In this document: in pieces, positions 55,876 to 64,000 of the stretch
Numbering within the stretch: position 1 is the first letter of the stretch
How the letters are laid out: each line of letters starts with the position of its first letter
DNA from: Betaproteobacteria bacterium HGW-Betaproteobacteria-6
GTDB taxonomy: Bacteria > Pseudomonadota > Gammaproteobacteria > Burkholderiales > Rhodocyclaceae
Reading direction: 5' to 3'
Assembly (NCBI GenBank): GCA_002842145.1
Contig: PHCF01000001.1
Span: 18,903-82,902 of the forward strand
Length of the DNA: 64,000 bases
The notes under the pieces: model-generated
Told to the model about the DNA's origin: nothing
The model's input: only the letters and a program-made list of their open reading frames with translations
The model's database searches: none
Translations under genes and position numbers: made by a program

Positions 55876-57234
55876 ATGCAGATGGAAGTTGAACAAAAGC
55901 TCAGGGTCGCCGTTGCCGCGTCCGTACAGCTACCGAATGTGAGCGACATGGAGTTTGAAGCGTCGCTGACCGAACTGCGTGAACTGGCCAAGACGCTGGG
56001 TTTCAAGGTGATCCATAGTTTCGTGCAGAAGCGCACCAGCTTCGATACGACGGGTTATCTGGGCGTCGGCAAGCGCCAGGAAATACGCGCTTTCGTGCAT
56101 GGCGAGCCGGTATTCGACGAAGAGGGCAATGCACTGCCTTCGCTGGCCGAGGCCAATCTGCCGGAGATCGACGCGATTCTCGTCGATCACGAGATTTCGC
56201 CGTCGCAGGCGCGCAATCTGGAAATCGAGGCTGGTTGCGAGGTGATGGACCGGACCATGGTCATCCTCGAAATCTTCCATCGCAACGCCCGCTCGCGGGC
56301 GGCCAAGGCGCAGGTCGAAATCGCCCGCCTCGGCTACATGGCGCCGCGCTTGCGCGAAGCGGCCAAGCTGGCCGGGCCGCAAGGTCGCCAGCGTAGCGGT
56401 GTGGGTGGCCGCGGGGCGGGCGAGTCGCATACCGAACTCGACAAGCGCAAGATACGTGACCGCATCGCTGAACTGCAGCTCGAAATCCTCGCCATGGAAG
56501 CGGAGCGCAAGACGCAGCGGGCAAGGCGCCAGGAGCGCCAAAGCCAGGCGGCCGTCGCGCTGGTTGGTTACACCAACGCCGGCAAGTCCACCCTCATGCG
56601 GGCGCTGACCGGCAGCGAGGTGCTGGTCGCCAACAAGCTGTTCGCGACGCTCGACACCACCGTGCGCGCCCTCTATCCGGAAAGTGTGCCGCGGGTGCTG
56701 GTCAGCGACACGGTCGGCTTCATCAAGAATCTGCCGCATGGCCTGGTGGCGTCGTTCAAGTCCACGCTCGACGAAGCCCTCGATGCCTCCTTGCTGCTCC
56801 ACGTCATCGACGCCAGCGACCCCGGTTTCGAGCGTCAGTTGGAAGTGACCGACAAGGTGCTCAAAGAGATCGGCGCCGATGTCGTGCCGCGTCTGCGCGT
56901 CTTCAACAAGATCGATCACGTTGGCGATGCAGCGGCACAGGCCGAGTGCGAAGCGGTGCTGCGGGACAAGTATCCCGGTTGCGTCGTGATGAGCGCCCGT
57001 CGCCCCGAGGAAGTCGCCGCGTTGCGCCTCCAGATCGTCGCCTTTTTTCAGCGCGATCACGTTGAGGCGGAGCTGTTCCTTCCGTGGTCGGCGCAACAGT
57101 TGCGCAAGGAGATCTTTGCCCGTTGCGAAGTACTCGAGGAGAGGGCTGATGCCGATGGCGCCATCTTCACGGTACGTGGCGAAAGCGTTGTCCTCGACGG
57201 CTTGCGCGAGCAATTCGCGCAGGTTCAGGACTGA
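55876..57234 (+). CDS. hflX: Ribosome-associated GTPase HflX
   Basis: A 452-residue GTPase: N-terminal domain ending ERKTQRARRQERQSQAAVAL (after GVGGRGAGESHTELDKRKIRD), P-loop LVGYTNAGKSTLMRAL, switch region SDTVGFIKNLPHGLVASFKS and NKID-like FNKIDHVGDA. It splits stalled ribosomes after heat stress. Length is near usual. No hfq next to it. No consensus ribosome site; AAAGCAATTCAAG precedes ATG 55876. Confidence 0.9.
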   Translation: MQMEVEQKLRVAVAASVQLPNVSDMEFEASLTELRELAKTLGFKVIHSFVQKRTSFDTTGYLGVGKRQEIRAFVHGEPVFDEEGNALPSLAEANLPEIDAILVDHEISPSQARNLEIEAGCEVMDRTMVILEIFHRNARSRAAKAQVEIARLGYMAPRLREAAKLAGPQGRQRSGVGGRGAGESHTELDKRKIRDRIAELQLEILAMEAERKTQRARRQERQSQAAVALVGYTNAGKSTLMRALTGSEVLVANKLFATLDTTVRALYPESVPRVLVSDTVGFIKNLPHGLVASFKSTLDEALDASLLLHVIDASDPGFERQLEVTDKVLKEIGADVVPRLRVFNKIDHVGDAAAQAECEAVLRDKYPGCVVMSARRPEEVAALRLQIVAFFQRDHVEAELFLPWSAQQLRKEIFARCEVLEERADADGAIFTVRGESVVLDGLREQFAQVQD

Positions 57235-57256
57235 GGCGCCCGGTCGATTTTGAGCT

Positions 57257-57293
57257 TGCTACGGTCAACCGGGAAAAAAGGCCAAAATCGAAA
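57257..57293 (+). repeat. Dispersed 38-bp repeat, copy 15 (intergenic, near-consensus)
   Basis: TTGCTACGGTCAACCGGG, AAAAAA, GGCCAAAATCGAAA. Only one base from the majority sequence. Lies 22 bp after the hflX stop. Confidence 0.97.
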
Positions 57294-57363
57294 CCGACCA
57301 TCGCGCCCGGCCAGCCACATTTAGAAAGTTCTGATGCTGAACGAGGGGGGCAAACATGAGGCG

Positions 57364-57369
57364 TATAAT
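57364..57369 (+). promoter_or_regulatory. Candidate -10 before BASS transporter
   Basis: TATAAT, 48 bp before GTG 57418; no good -35 seen. Confidence 0.4.
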
Positions 57370-57417
57370 CGATTCCTTATGTAGCCAAGAGCCATTGCGG
57401 GGCTTCTGGAGAACACC

Positions 57418-58395
57418 GTGTTCAAGCTTTTATCCCTTCTTTCAAAGAATCTGATCCTTGCCATTCCCGTCATGATGGTGCTCGGTTTCGGCTTTGGCCT
57501 GCTGGCGCCGACCGCGTGGCTCAAGTTGCTGATCGTGCCGCTGACCTTCCTGATGGTCTATCCGATGATGGTGACGCTCAAGCTGACCAAGGTGCTCGAA
57601 GGCGGCGACAGCAAGGCGCAACTGCTCGCCCAACTGATCAATTTCGCCATCATCCCCTTCGTTGCCTTTGGCCTTGGCCAAACCTTTTTCCCGACCCAGC
57701 CGTATTACGCCATGGGCCTGCTGCTTGCAGCGCTGCTGCCGACCTCGGGCATGACCATTTCATGGACCGGCTTCGCTGGCGGCAACCTCGGCGCGGCCGT
57801 CAAGATGACCGTGCTCGGCCTGATCCTCGGTTCACTGGCGACGCCGTTCTACGTCCAGTGGCTGATGGGTGCGACGGTGCCGGTTGATCTGTGGGCGGTC
57901 TTTTCGCAGATCTTCTTCATCGTTTTCCTGCCCATGGTGGCTGGTCATTTCACCCAAAGCTACCTGCTCAAGAAATATGGACAGAAGGCTTTTCAGGCCG
58001 AATGGGGGCCGAAGTTCCCGCCCTTCTCGACGCTCGGCGTGCTCGGCATCGTCTTCGTCGCCATGGCGCTCAAAGCCCAGCAACTCGCTACCCAGCCGGC
58101 CGAACTGCTGCACCTCGTCGGCCCGCTGCTTGCCCTCTACGGCATCAACTTCCTGCTCAGCACCTTGGTCGCCAAGATCTTCCTGCCGCGCGGTGACGCC
58201 ATCGCGCTGGTTTACGGCACAGTCATGCGCAACCTGTCGATCGCATTGGCGCTGGCCATGAACGCCTTCGGCAGCGCGGCCTCCGATGCGGCCCTGGTCA
58301 TCACGCTGGCCTATATCGTTCAGGTCCAGTCGGCGGCTTGGTACGTCAAACTGACCGATAGGCTGTTCGGGAAGAAGTCGGTGCAGGCTGATTAA
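57418..58395 (+). CDS. BASS/ACR3-like sodium-coupled transporter
   Basis: A 325-residue membrane protein with about ten hydrophobic spans. It shows LIVPLTFLMVYPMMVTLKLTK, MLLAALLPTSGMTISWTG and TVMRNLSIALALAMNAFG, as in bile acid:sodium symporter and arsenite (ACR3) exporter relatives. Arsenical resistance is not supported by any ars gene nearby. GTG 57418 is used; GGAG lies 10 bp upstream. Substrate unknown. Confidence 0.78.
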   Translation: MFKLLSLLSKNLILAIPVMMVLGFGFGLLAPTAWLKLLIVPLTFLMVYPMMVTLKLTKVLEGGDSKAQLLAQLINFAIIPFVAFGLGQTFFPTQPYYAMGLLLAALLPTSGMTISWTGFAGGNLGAAVKMTVLGLILGSLATPFYVQWLMGATVPVDLWAVFSQIFFIVFLPMVAGHFTQSYLLKKYGQKAFQAEWGPKFPPFSTLGVLGIVFVAMALKAQQLATQPAELLHLVGPLLALYGINFLLSTLVAKIFLPRGDAIALVYGTVMRNLSIALALAMNAFGSAASDAALVITLAYIVQVQSAAWYVKLTDRLFGKKSVQAD

Positions 58396-58501
58396 CGGGC
58401 TTGGCCAGCGGTAGGGGCAGGGAACGTCCCGTTGGCTAGCGTTCGGTGATCATTGGTCCAGACCCGCCGGCCGGATTCGTCGAATGGTCCGGTTTCGGTG
58501 G

Positions 58502-60367
58502 TTATCGCGGGCTGGATGTGGCCAGCCAGGTTGCGAGAATTCGCTCAAGTTCGGCGGCTTCGATGGGCTTGCTGATGTAGTCGTCCATGCCGGTAGCCAA
58601 GCAGCGCTGGCGGTCGCCTTCCATGGCGTTGGCCGTCATGGCGACGATACGGATATCCGGATTGATGTTTGCGGTGCGCGACTCGCGAATATGCTGGGTG
58701 GCCGCGAAACCGTCCATGACCGGCATCATGCAATCCATCAACACGATTTCTGCATCGAAAGTAAGTAATTTGGCGATCGCCTCCTCGCCATTGGTGGCAA
58801 ACTCGACCTGGCAGCCTTTCCTCTCGAGCATCATGCCGACGACCTTGCGATTTACTGGCGTATCGTCGACGACCAGAATGCGGTGGCCATCCCATCTGCG
58901 TTCGATGATTTCGACCGATTTTTGATCGAGATCGCCAGCCTCCTGGTAATCGACGGTGATCTCGAAGTGGATCGTTGTTCCCTCTCCTTCCCGTGATTCG
59001 ACATCGATCCTCCCGCCCATCAATTCGACCAACTGTCGGGTGATCGATAGCCCGAGACCGGTGCCGCCGAAGCGCCGGGTGTTGCTTTGGTCGGCTTGAA
59101 AGAAAGGCGCGAAGAGGCCGGCGACAACCTCGGGCGACATACCAATGCCGGTGTCGCGAACAGTGAATTCAAGGTGCAGGCGATCGTCGGCTCCTGGCCG
59201 GCTCCTGGCGCTGAGTGATACCGAGCCTCGCTCGGTGAACTTGATGGCATTGCCGAGCAGGTTGAGCAAAACCTGGCGTAAACGGACGGAGTCGCCGAGA
59301 ACCCTGGCCGGGAAGTCGGCAGCGATATCGTTGCTGAAACTGAGCCCTTTGCTTTCTGCGGATGGCGAAAGCAGGGCGACGACATCGCCGACGACTGCGT
59401 CCGGGGAGTAGCTGTCATACTCCAGTTGCAGCTTGCCAGCGTCGATTTTCGAGAAATCCAGGATATCGTTGAGGATGCTTAACAGGGCGGTGGCGTTTCG
59501 CTGGATGGTTTCGGCAAAATCGCGCTGCTGATCGTCAAGCTTGGTTCTCTGCAACAGATAGCCCATGCCGATCACGCCGGTCATCGGGGTACGTAGTTCG
59601 TGGCTCATATTGGCGAGGAACCGGCCCTTCGCGGCGTTGGCTGCTTCGGCTTGTTCTTTGGCCTGACGCAGCGTCACCTCGTTATTGCGCAACTGGGCAA
59701 TGCTGTCAGCCACGCGTTCAACCATCTGATTGAAGGCATGAGCCGTCTCGGCCAGCTCATCGTTGCCGGTGAAGGTGAGTGGCTGGTCAAAGCGTCCCTC
59801 GGCAATTTCCCGGCTAGCGTTGCGTAATGCCGTCAGTTGGCGTGTCAGGTACGTGCCAAGGATTAGCGAGAAGAAGGCAACGAGGGCCATTTCCAATCCT
59901 GAAAGCAGCAGAAACCTTTGTCGGGTCTCGGCCAGTGCGGCCGTGAAGGGCGCGATGTCAATGCCGAACTGGATACGCCCGAAACTCTCGCCTGATACGG
60001 TAATGGCATCGTCGCGGTCGAAAATCCCGTCATCGACGCTGGAAATCGATTCGTCGGCTTGTTGTGCTTGTTGCGGCAACTTCCCGCGTTCGACCATGAC
60101 CCGGTTTTCCACATCGAGGAAGCGGATATAGCTGACTTCACCTGTCGCCAGCACATCCGTGGCGATGCCGTCGATGGTTGCCAGGTCGTAACTGAGTATC
60201 GCGTCACGGGCGCTGGCCACCAGGAGACGTCCCGTGATCGCGGCTCGCCGGGTAATTTCCTGCTCGTTTGAGTTGCGGAACAGGCTGAGCATGTTGAGGC
60301 CAAGAATGGCCAGCAAAACCCCTTCGATCAGGGCTACACCAAGAATGGTCTTGGTTCTGAATTTCAT
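58502..60367 (-). CDS. Hybrid histidine kinase with receiver domain
   Basis: A 621-residue kinase: first span ([20 protein letters not shown]), periplasmic domain (residues 30-155), second span ([21 protein letters not shown]), HAMP (residues 175-230), HisKA with [18 protein letters not shown], HATPase ([39 protein letters not shown]) and a receiver with phospho-accepting Asp in [13 protein letters not shown]. There is no HPt in the window. Its ATG overlaps the stop of the PhnD-like gene by one base (TGATG). Confidence 0.92.
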   Translation of the reverse strand: MKFRTKTILGVALIEGVLLAILGLNMLSLFRNSNEQEITRRAAITGRLLVASARDAILSYDLATIDGIATDVLATGEVSYIRFLDVENRVMVERGKLPQQAQQADESISSVDDGIFDRDDAITVSGESFGRIQFGIDIAPFTAALAETRQRFLLLSGLEMALVAFFSLILGTYLTRQLTALRNASREIAEGRFDQPLTFTGNDELAETAHAFNQMVERVADSIAQLRNNEVTLRQAKEQAEAANAAKGRFLANMSHELRTPMTGVIGMGYLLQRTKLDDQQRDFAETIQRNATALLSILNDILDFSKIDAGKLQLEYDSYSPDAVVGDVVALLSPSAESKGLSFSNDIAADFPARVLGDSVRLRQVLLNLLGNAIKFTERGSVSLSARSRPGADDRLHLEFTVRDTGIGMSPEVVAGLFAPFFQADQSNTRRFGGTGLGLSITRQLVELMGGRIDVESREGEGTTIHFEITVDYQEAGDLDQKSVEIIERRWDGHRILVVDDTPVNRKVVGMMLERKGCQVEFATNGEEAIAKLLTFDAEIVLMDCMMPVMDGFAATQHIRESRTANINPDIRIVAMTANAMEGDRQRCLATGMDDYISKPIEAAELERILATWLATSSPR

Positions 60368-61224
60368 CAGCGATCCGATGCGCTGGCTTTTCCTACCGGG
60401 AGCGTGATGCGGAGCTGGCGAATTTCGTCCCAGTCTTTGTCGATGGCGGGCTCGATGCCTTTGAAGCTGAGTGGCTCAAGCAAATGGCGGCCGACATCGT
60501 CCTTGTCGAGAGATTGCATGGCAGAGACGATTTTGTTCAGGGTCTCCTCCGGGAGGTTTGCATGGGCAGCGAAGGCATGCGGAACATAGGCCGGCGTCGT
60601 AGCGAGGATGCGCAACTGGCTCGCGATGGCCGGATCCATGGCTTCCAGCGTGCGCTTGATGCCGCCGCCGGCGGCGAAGGTGCCTTGCGCTACACCGCGG
60701 TAGACCGAATCGTGCGAATTGACGAAACGGGCATCGATGGCTATGTCCTGACGCGAGAATTCGCCGCGGGGCAGAATGCTGGCTGCAAAGGCTGCTGGCG
60801 CCGGGAAAGCGACGAGCTTGCCGGTCAACTCGCTGAGCGATCGGAACGGCGCATTTTTGTGAATGACGATGATACCGACCAGCTTGCGGCCCTTTTCGCG
60901 GGAAAAGGCGCGATAGCCGGCCTGCTTGCTGAACACGGTGTAGTGATAGGGATTCATGTAGGCGATGGTGTACTCGCCATTTTTCATCCGCTCTTCGAAA
61001 GTGGGAATATCCGGGGCGGTCCTGAAGTTCAAGCGAACGCCGGCGCGCTGCGAAATTTCGGCGAGCAGCGGAACCCAAACCTTGGCCAGGGCTGTCGCGG
61101 CCTGTTGTGGCACGACGCCGACCGTGATTTCGTCCGGCTGCACGGCCGCCTGCGTCGCGATGGAAAAGAGGAAGAGGGATATCCCTGCTATCCGGCGAAA
61201 AATGTACTTAACTGAAAAATTCAT
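60367..61224 (-). CDS. PhnD-like periplasmic binding protein
   Basis: A 285-residue binding protein, start ATG 61224 with GGGAGGTGG upstream. Signal peptide ends AVQP after FLFSIATQA. It has [40 protein letters not shown] and [20 protein letters not shown], as in the PhnD/phosphonate binding group. No ABC transporter genes are nearby; its gene overlaps a hybrid kinase, so it likely acts as a sensory input for that kinase. Confidence 0.86.
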   Translation of the reverse strand: MNFSVKYIFRRIAGISLFLFSIATQAAVQPDEITVGVVPQQAATALAKVWVPLLAEISQRAGVRLNFRTAPDIPTFEERMKNGEYTIAYMNPYHYTVFSKQAGYRAFSREKGRKLVGIIVIHKNAPFRSLSELTGKLVAFPAPAAFAASILPRGEFSRQDIAIDARFVNSHDSVYRGVAQGTFAAGGGIKRTLEAMDPAIASQLRILATTPAYVPHAFAAHANLPEETLNKIVSAMQSLDKDDVGRHLLEPLSFKGIEPAIDKDWDEIRQLRITLPVGKASASDR

Positions 61225-61269
61225 CAAAACCACCTCCCGCCCCGATTCTGCGGCCGAGCGATCATAAAG

Positions 61270-61467
61270 ACAAGCGAACGACCAGCCAACGGCATGGGCG
61301 TTCTCGTTCGGTTTCCGCTGGAGCAGCAGCTCGCTGAAACCGAAAATGCTAGCCAGTGGTGTACGTAACGCGTGGGCCGCAGGCGCAAGGAAGTCGCCCT
61401 TTGTGTGGTTTAGTTCTGTTTCCTTGGCGATGTCGCGCCAGAAGAGGATGCGGAAAATGCCGGATGC
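61270..61467 (-). pseudogene. Histidine kinase fragment (PAS end and H-box)
   Basis: Reads GIFRILFWRDIAKETELNH, then KGDFLAPAAHALRTPLASI and FGFSELLLQRKP, a PAS tail plus HisKA of a kinase. The H-box has Ala where the family has Glu (AHALRTPLASI). The piece ends after about 65 residues; no ATPase follows. Its upstream end is exactly at a dispersed repeat. It lies 45 bp before the PhnD-like ATG on the same strand. Confidence 0.7.
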
Positions 61468-61468
61468 G

Positions 61469-61506
61469 TTGCTACGGTCAACCCAAAAAAATCCCCAAAA
61501 TTGAAA
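61469..61506 (+). repeat. Dispersed 38-bp repeat, copy 16 (at a broken kinase gene)
   Basis: TTGCTACGGTCAACCC, AAAAAAATCC, CCAAAATTGAAA. Directly borders the kinase fragment. Confidence 0.92.
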
Positions 61507-61558
61507 TGCCAAAACCCCGGCCAGACAGCGCCGGAGCTTATGTTTGTAGCTGGTTTGT

Positions 61559-61948
61559 TCAGGCGTCGCGCAGAGCCAGGGTCCAGGCTTCCATGGCTTC
61601 GTTGGCCGGTTGCATCGGGGCTTCCATGAAGCTGACCACGTACTTGTCACCCATGTCCGCGATGCCGACGGAGCGGGGGCGGACGGCGAGCATTTGCGGG
61701 TTCGGGATGGCGAAGCCGAAGCAGAAAATGATGTCGACTGCGGCCTTCATGCCTTCGACGATCGGGCCGCCGATCTTGCTGGTGTGCGCGTAGTGGTCGA
61801 AGACGCCAATGAACTGGACCTTCGGGTTCTCGGCGATTTTGCCCTTGTAGTAGGCGATGAGTTCATCGACGGTGTTGTAGGTGGTTTCGGTCTTGGCGAT
61901 CTCGGCGACGAAAACGGGATATTTTTCCTGGAGCATGGTCTGTTTCAT
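61559..61948 (-). CDS. Unknown conserved 129-residue protein (DUF6858-like)
   Basis: MKQTMLQEKYPVFVAEIAK opens the protein. Conserved-looking parts are QFIGVFDHYAHTSKIGG, IIFCFGFAIPNPQMLAVRPRS and SFMEAPMQPANEAMEAW. It resembles the short cytosolic proteins tentatively grouped as DUF6858, a call I am not sure of. AAAAGG lies 8 bp before ATG 61948. The frame stays open upstream with protein-like KWVDVAFDLAGPETAIDIK, but no start codon was found there, so an N-terminal extension is possible. Confidence 0.6.
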   Translation of the reverse strand: MKQTMLQEKYPVFVAEIAKTETTYNTVDELIAYYKGKIAENPKVQFIGVFDHYAHTSKIGGPIVEGMKAAVDIIFCFGFAIPNPQMLAVRPRSVGIADMGDKYVVSFMEAPMQPANEAMEAWTLALRDA

Positions 61949-62170
61949 GGGTTTTACCTTTTGGGGTGAGTAAGCAAGCTTGATGTCGATGGCGGTTTCC
62001 GGTCCGGCCAGGTCGAAGGCGACGTCGACCCATTTCAGCGGTACCGTGACTTTAGGGGGACGGGCCGTGGCCTGCGGTCTGGAACATGCAGGGCTTGTCC
62101 GGTGTGCCTGATTGCACTTCAGTTTGGCATGTCATCGGGGATGGCCGGGGGGAAGCGAGGTGAAACAGGC

Positions 62171-62254
62171 TTAGTCGTTGACTCCACTGAGGGCATTGAG
62201 GATGGTGAGCTGTGCGGCGAAGCCGATGCCAGACGCCCAAGCGAAATTCCTCAT
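62171..62254 (-). CDS. Small 27-residue hydrophobic ORF after the Rieske gene
   Basis: MRNFAWASGIGFAAQLTILN then ALSGVND, a single hydrophobic stretch. GAGAGA lies about 8 bp upstream and the ORF begins 12 bp after the Rieske stop. Cytochrome bc1-type genes often have tiny subunits, but no family match is known; could be chance. Confidence 0.4.
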   Translation of the reverse strand: MRNFAWASGIGFAAQLTILNALSGVND

Positions 62255-62266
62255 GGCAAATCTCTC

Positions 62267-62887
62267 TCAGGCCTGGTTCTGCTCGTCGGCGCCGATGATC
62301 AGGCGGGTGTCGGTCAGGTACTGGTGGGGCGGCACTTCGAGGTTGGTTGGGGCGGGTTTGTTCTTGAAAACACGGCCTGCGAAGTCAAACGTCGAGCCGT
62401 GGCAGGGGCAAAGAAAGCCACCCGGCCAGTCGGCGCCGAGCGCCGCGTCGCCGGGCGTAAAGGCCGGCGAGGGCGAGCAGCCGAGGTGGGTGCAGATGCC
62501 GACGGCGACAAGTATTTCCGGTTGCCGCGAGCGGGTTTCGTTGGTGGCGTAGGCGGGCTGCTGGTTTTTCTCGGAGGCCGGGTCGACCAGCATGGGTTCG
62601 GCTTTTTTCAGGGCGGCCAGCATTTCCGGGGTGCGCTTGAGAATCCACACCGGCTTGCCGCGCCATTCGACGATCATCATGTTGCCGGGGAGGAGCTTGC
62701 CGATGTCGACTTCGACCGGGGCGCCGGCTGCCTTGGCCCGCTCGGATGGCATCAGACTGGCGATAAAGGGCACGATGGCCGTGATGGTGAGGGCGCCGCC
62801 GACGCCAACGGTGGCCATCATCCATTGACGGCGGGCCGGGCTTTCGGCAGTGGTGAAGGATGGACCCTGGCAGGCGCATTCAGACAT
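62267..62887 (-). CDS. Rieske iron-sulfur protein (cytochrome bc1-type)
   Basis: A 206-residue protein anchored by one N-terminal span (MMATVGVGGALTITAIVPFI) and carrying the 2Fe-2S site CTHLGCSP ... CPCHGSTFDFAG (both Cys-His pairs and the disulfide Cys present). This is the petA/ubiquinol-cytochrome c reductase type. No cytochrome b or c1 gene is in the window downstream; instead a tiny ORF and an unknown gene follow. AGGGAGT precedes ATG 62887. Confidence 0.88.
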   Translation of the reverse strand: MSECACQGPSFTTAESPARRQWMMATVGVGGALTITAIVPFIASLMPSERAKAAGAPVEVDIGKLLPGNMMIVEWRGKPVWILKRTPEMLAALKKAEPMLVDPASEKNQQPAYATNETRSRQPEILVAVGICTHLGCSPSPAFTPGDAALGADWPGGFLCPCHGSTFDFAGRVFKNKPAPTNLEVPPHQYLTDTRLIIGADEQNQA

Positions 62888-63229
62888 GGAAGACTCCCTG
62901 GCAAGCGGCATGTTCGTTTTCGTGGATGTTGGCGGCGGTTGCCTTGCCGGCCATCACCTTGCAGGCCCAGCTGGTGTGGGAAATGATGAATGGCATGCGG
63001 GGCATCGGACGTAGTTGGGATAGAAATATCAGTAGTTGCTTATCAAGACTCGTGCCAACCGTTATCTCAAAATAATTTACTTTTTGATCAATGAGATGGG
63101 AAGGTGGCAGCATTCGGTCGCGGGGGCGTTTCGGCTGCTTATTGGGGTTTCGTTGCCGAATTTGGCGGAGGGGCGCCATTATTGGCAGGGAAGCGATGCT
63201 AGTCCCGGGCGCCCTTTGTCAATCTGCCA

Positions 63230-63267
63230 TTGCTACGGTCAACCGGGAAAAAGGCCAAAAATGGAAA
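63230..63267 (+). repeat. Dispersed 38-bp repeat, copy 17 (intergenic)
   Basis: TTGCTACGGTCAACCGGG, AAAAA, GGCCAAAAATGGAAA; close to consensus. Confidence 0.95.
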
Positions 63268-63298
63268 CCGGGCAGCGCACGGTTAGGGCGCCCTGGAC

Positions 63299-63326
63299 AA
63301 AAAAAGGGCGGAGACTAACTCCGCCC
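63299..63326 (-). terminator. Terminator of the cytochrome b operon
   Basis: GGGCGGAG-TTAGT-CTCCGCCC stem (63306-63326) followed by seven T on the minus strand. Confidence 0.93.
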
Positions 63327-63351
63327 AAAACGCATGTTATTGCCGGAGTGG

Positions 63352-63960
63352 TCAGTGCCGTTCGTTAACCTCCTCCCAGCCGGTGATCATCGCCTTGATG
63401 TGGGCGAAGACGGTGTGGCCGGTGGTCGTCAGATAAACGTGGATGAAGAAGAAAGCCGTGATCATGTAGGCGCCGAGCGTATGCAGGACGGCTACCGTTT
63501 CCAGCGACAGGCTCTGGTCGATGCCCAGTCGTGCCCAGTCACCGTAGAACAGGTAGAAGATGCCGGTGCCCCAGATCAGCGGTGAAATGAAGGCGAGCAG
63601 CGCAAGGTAGGCCAGGCGTTGCAGCGGGTTGTGCTTTTGCACCACGGTCTTGTGGAACGGATGTGGCGCGTTGGTGAAAATGCCCACCGTGTAGTACTTG
63701 ATCATCGCTCCGACATTCTTCAGCGAAGGCAGGTATTGCCGCCATTCGCCGGTGGTGAATTGCCAGAAGATGGTGAAGGCCCACAGGGTAAGCAGTGTCC
63801 AGGCCGCCAGGCTATGCAGTTGCACCGCTTTATTGAAGCCGAGCAGCAGGTAGCTGCCATGGACCTCGAAGCCGGTGATCATCATGACGATGATCAGCAG
63901 TGCCTGCGACCAGTGCCAGAAACGCTCGTAGCGCTTGTAGATGTAGATGCGTTCGCTCAT
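63352..63960 (-). CDS. Formate dehydrogenase-type cytochrome b subunit
   Basis: A 202-residue membrane cytochrome with four spans and His likely for two b hemes (YERFWHWSQALLII, LHSLAAWTLLTLW, LETVAVLHTLGAY, FFFIHVYLTTTGHTVF). The YERFWHW start and HTVFAHIKAMITGWEE end fit the gamma subunit of formate dehydrogenase (FdhI) and related thiosulfate/polysulfide reductases. It accepts electrons for the quinone pool. It overlaps the upstream gene by ATGA. Confidence 0.85.
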   Translation of the reverse strand: MSERIYIYKRYERFWHWSQALLIIVMMITGFEVHGSYLLLGFNKAVQLHSLAAWTLLTLWAFTIFWQFTTGEWRQYLPSLKNVGAMIKYYTVGIFTNAPHPFHKTVVQKHNPLQRLAYLALLAFISPLIWGTGIFYLFYGDWARLGIDQSLSLETVAVLHTLGAYMITAFFFIHVYLTTTGHTVFAHIKAMITGWEEVNERH

Positions 63961-64000
63961 TTTGCATTCTCCTTGCGGCGGCTGAGGATACGGACGATGC
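63957..64000 (-). CDS. Partial upstream gene of the cytochrome b operon
   Basis: Only the last 13 or so codons (IVRILSRRKENAK, stop) are in the window. Its stop overlaps the cytochrome b start (ATGA). By usual order this would be the iron-sulfur subunit, an inference from family layout only. Confidence 0.55.
   Translation of the reverse strand, partial: IVRILSRRKENAK

Larger units (their letters stand above)
62888..63351. other. Intergenic stretch between Rieske and cytochrome b genes
   Basis: 464 bp without a supported gene. It holds a short palindrome TTGATCAA (63084-63091), a dispersed repeat copy (63230-63267) and a terminator (63299-63326). An open frame of 41 codons with two Cys lies on the minus strand at 62880-63002, overlapping the Rieske start, but has no ribosome site. 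Confidence 0.7.

Noticed and set aside
62880-63002. Small minus-strand ORF of 41 codons with two Cys, overlapping the Rieske start
   Set aside because: No ribosome site, no recognisable family; probably chance.
63084-63091. TTGATCAA as a possible FNR site
   Set aside because: FNR sites need four bases between the TTGAT and ATCAA halves; here the halves overlap.

Overview
The window reads as chromosome of a betaproteobacterium, most likely Rhodocyclales (Dechloromonas/Azonexus-like). GC is high and third codon positions are G/C-rich. Gene families fit this group: CcoG, BPSS1780/DUF2189-like membrane protein, DUF3301, DUF4124, many PAS/GGDEF and methyl-accepting proteins, and cytochrome b/Rieske respiratory genes. 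The lineage is an inference from protein resemblance; no database search was possible.

Layout. 1-6.0 kb: end of a transglycosylase-like gene, then a type II secretion-type operon (gspG-F-E followed by four PilM/N/O/P-like assembly genes) with no secretin. 6.3-12.96 kb: secreted esterase, PhoD and PhoA phosphatases behind a Pho-box-like site, and small secreted proteins. 13.0-15.1 kb: a decayed accessory island holding an integron integrase remnant, small membrane-protein cassettes, attC-like sites and a broken sulfite/nitrite reductase. 15.1-18.3 kb: ccoG, a MocR regulator and tRNA-Val. 18.4-31.7 kb: HD-GYP protein, rimO, patatin-like protein, FAD oxidase, a histidine kinase/hslO/yffB overlapping set, ferric-reductase-like protein, tex, fliW and gamma carbonic anhydrase. 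31.8-42.5 kb: GGDEF protein, MazG-like, rlmJ, PilZ protein, mutarotase, prfC, moaE, GST, PNPOx-like and lysR. 42.5-53.7 kb: chemoreceptors, clpB behind a sigma-32-like promoter, class V aminotransferase, glutamate dehydrogenase, and a glutathione peroxidase-methyltransferase fusion. 53.9-58.4 kb: CsgG/DUF4810/DUF799 lipoprotein trio, hflX and a BASS transporter. 58.5-64 kb: hybrid kinase with a PhnD-like binding protein, a broken kinase, a Rieske protein, and a formate-dehydrogenase-type cytochrome b.

The most striking feature is a dispersed sequence of about 38 bp present in at least 17 recognisable copies. It occurs in both orientations and in both intergenic and coding positions. It has a fixed dyad core (CGGT-CA-ACCG) followed by an A-tract, a GGCC spacer and a second A/T tract. 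The layout recalls extended DNA-uptake sequences, but its role is unknown. Two copies sit exactly where broken genes end.

How genes may work together: phoD and phoA with a Pho-box-like site suggest a phosphate-starvation response. The PhnD-like protein and its overlapping hybrid kinase look like a two-part sensor. The GGDEF, HD-GYP and PilZ proteins point to cyclic-di-GMP signalling. The last 2 kb belong to membrane electron transfer.
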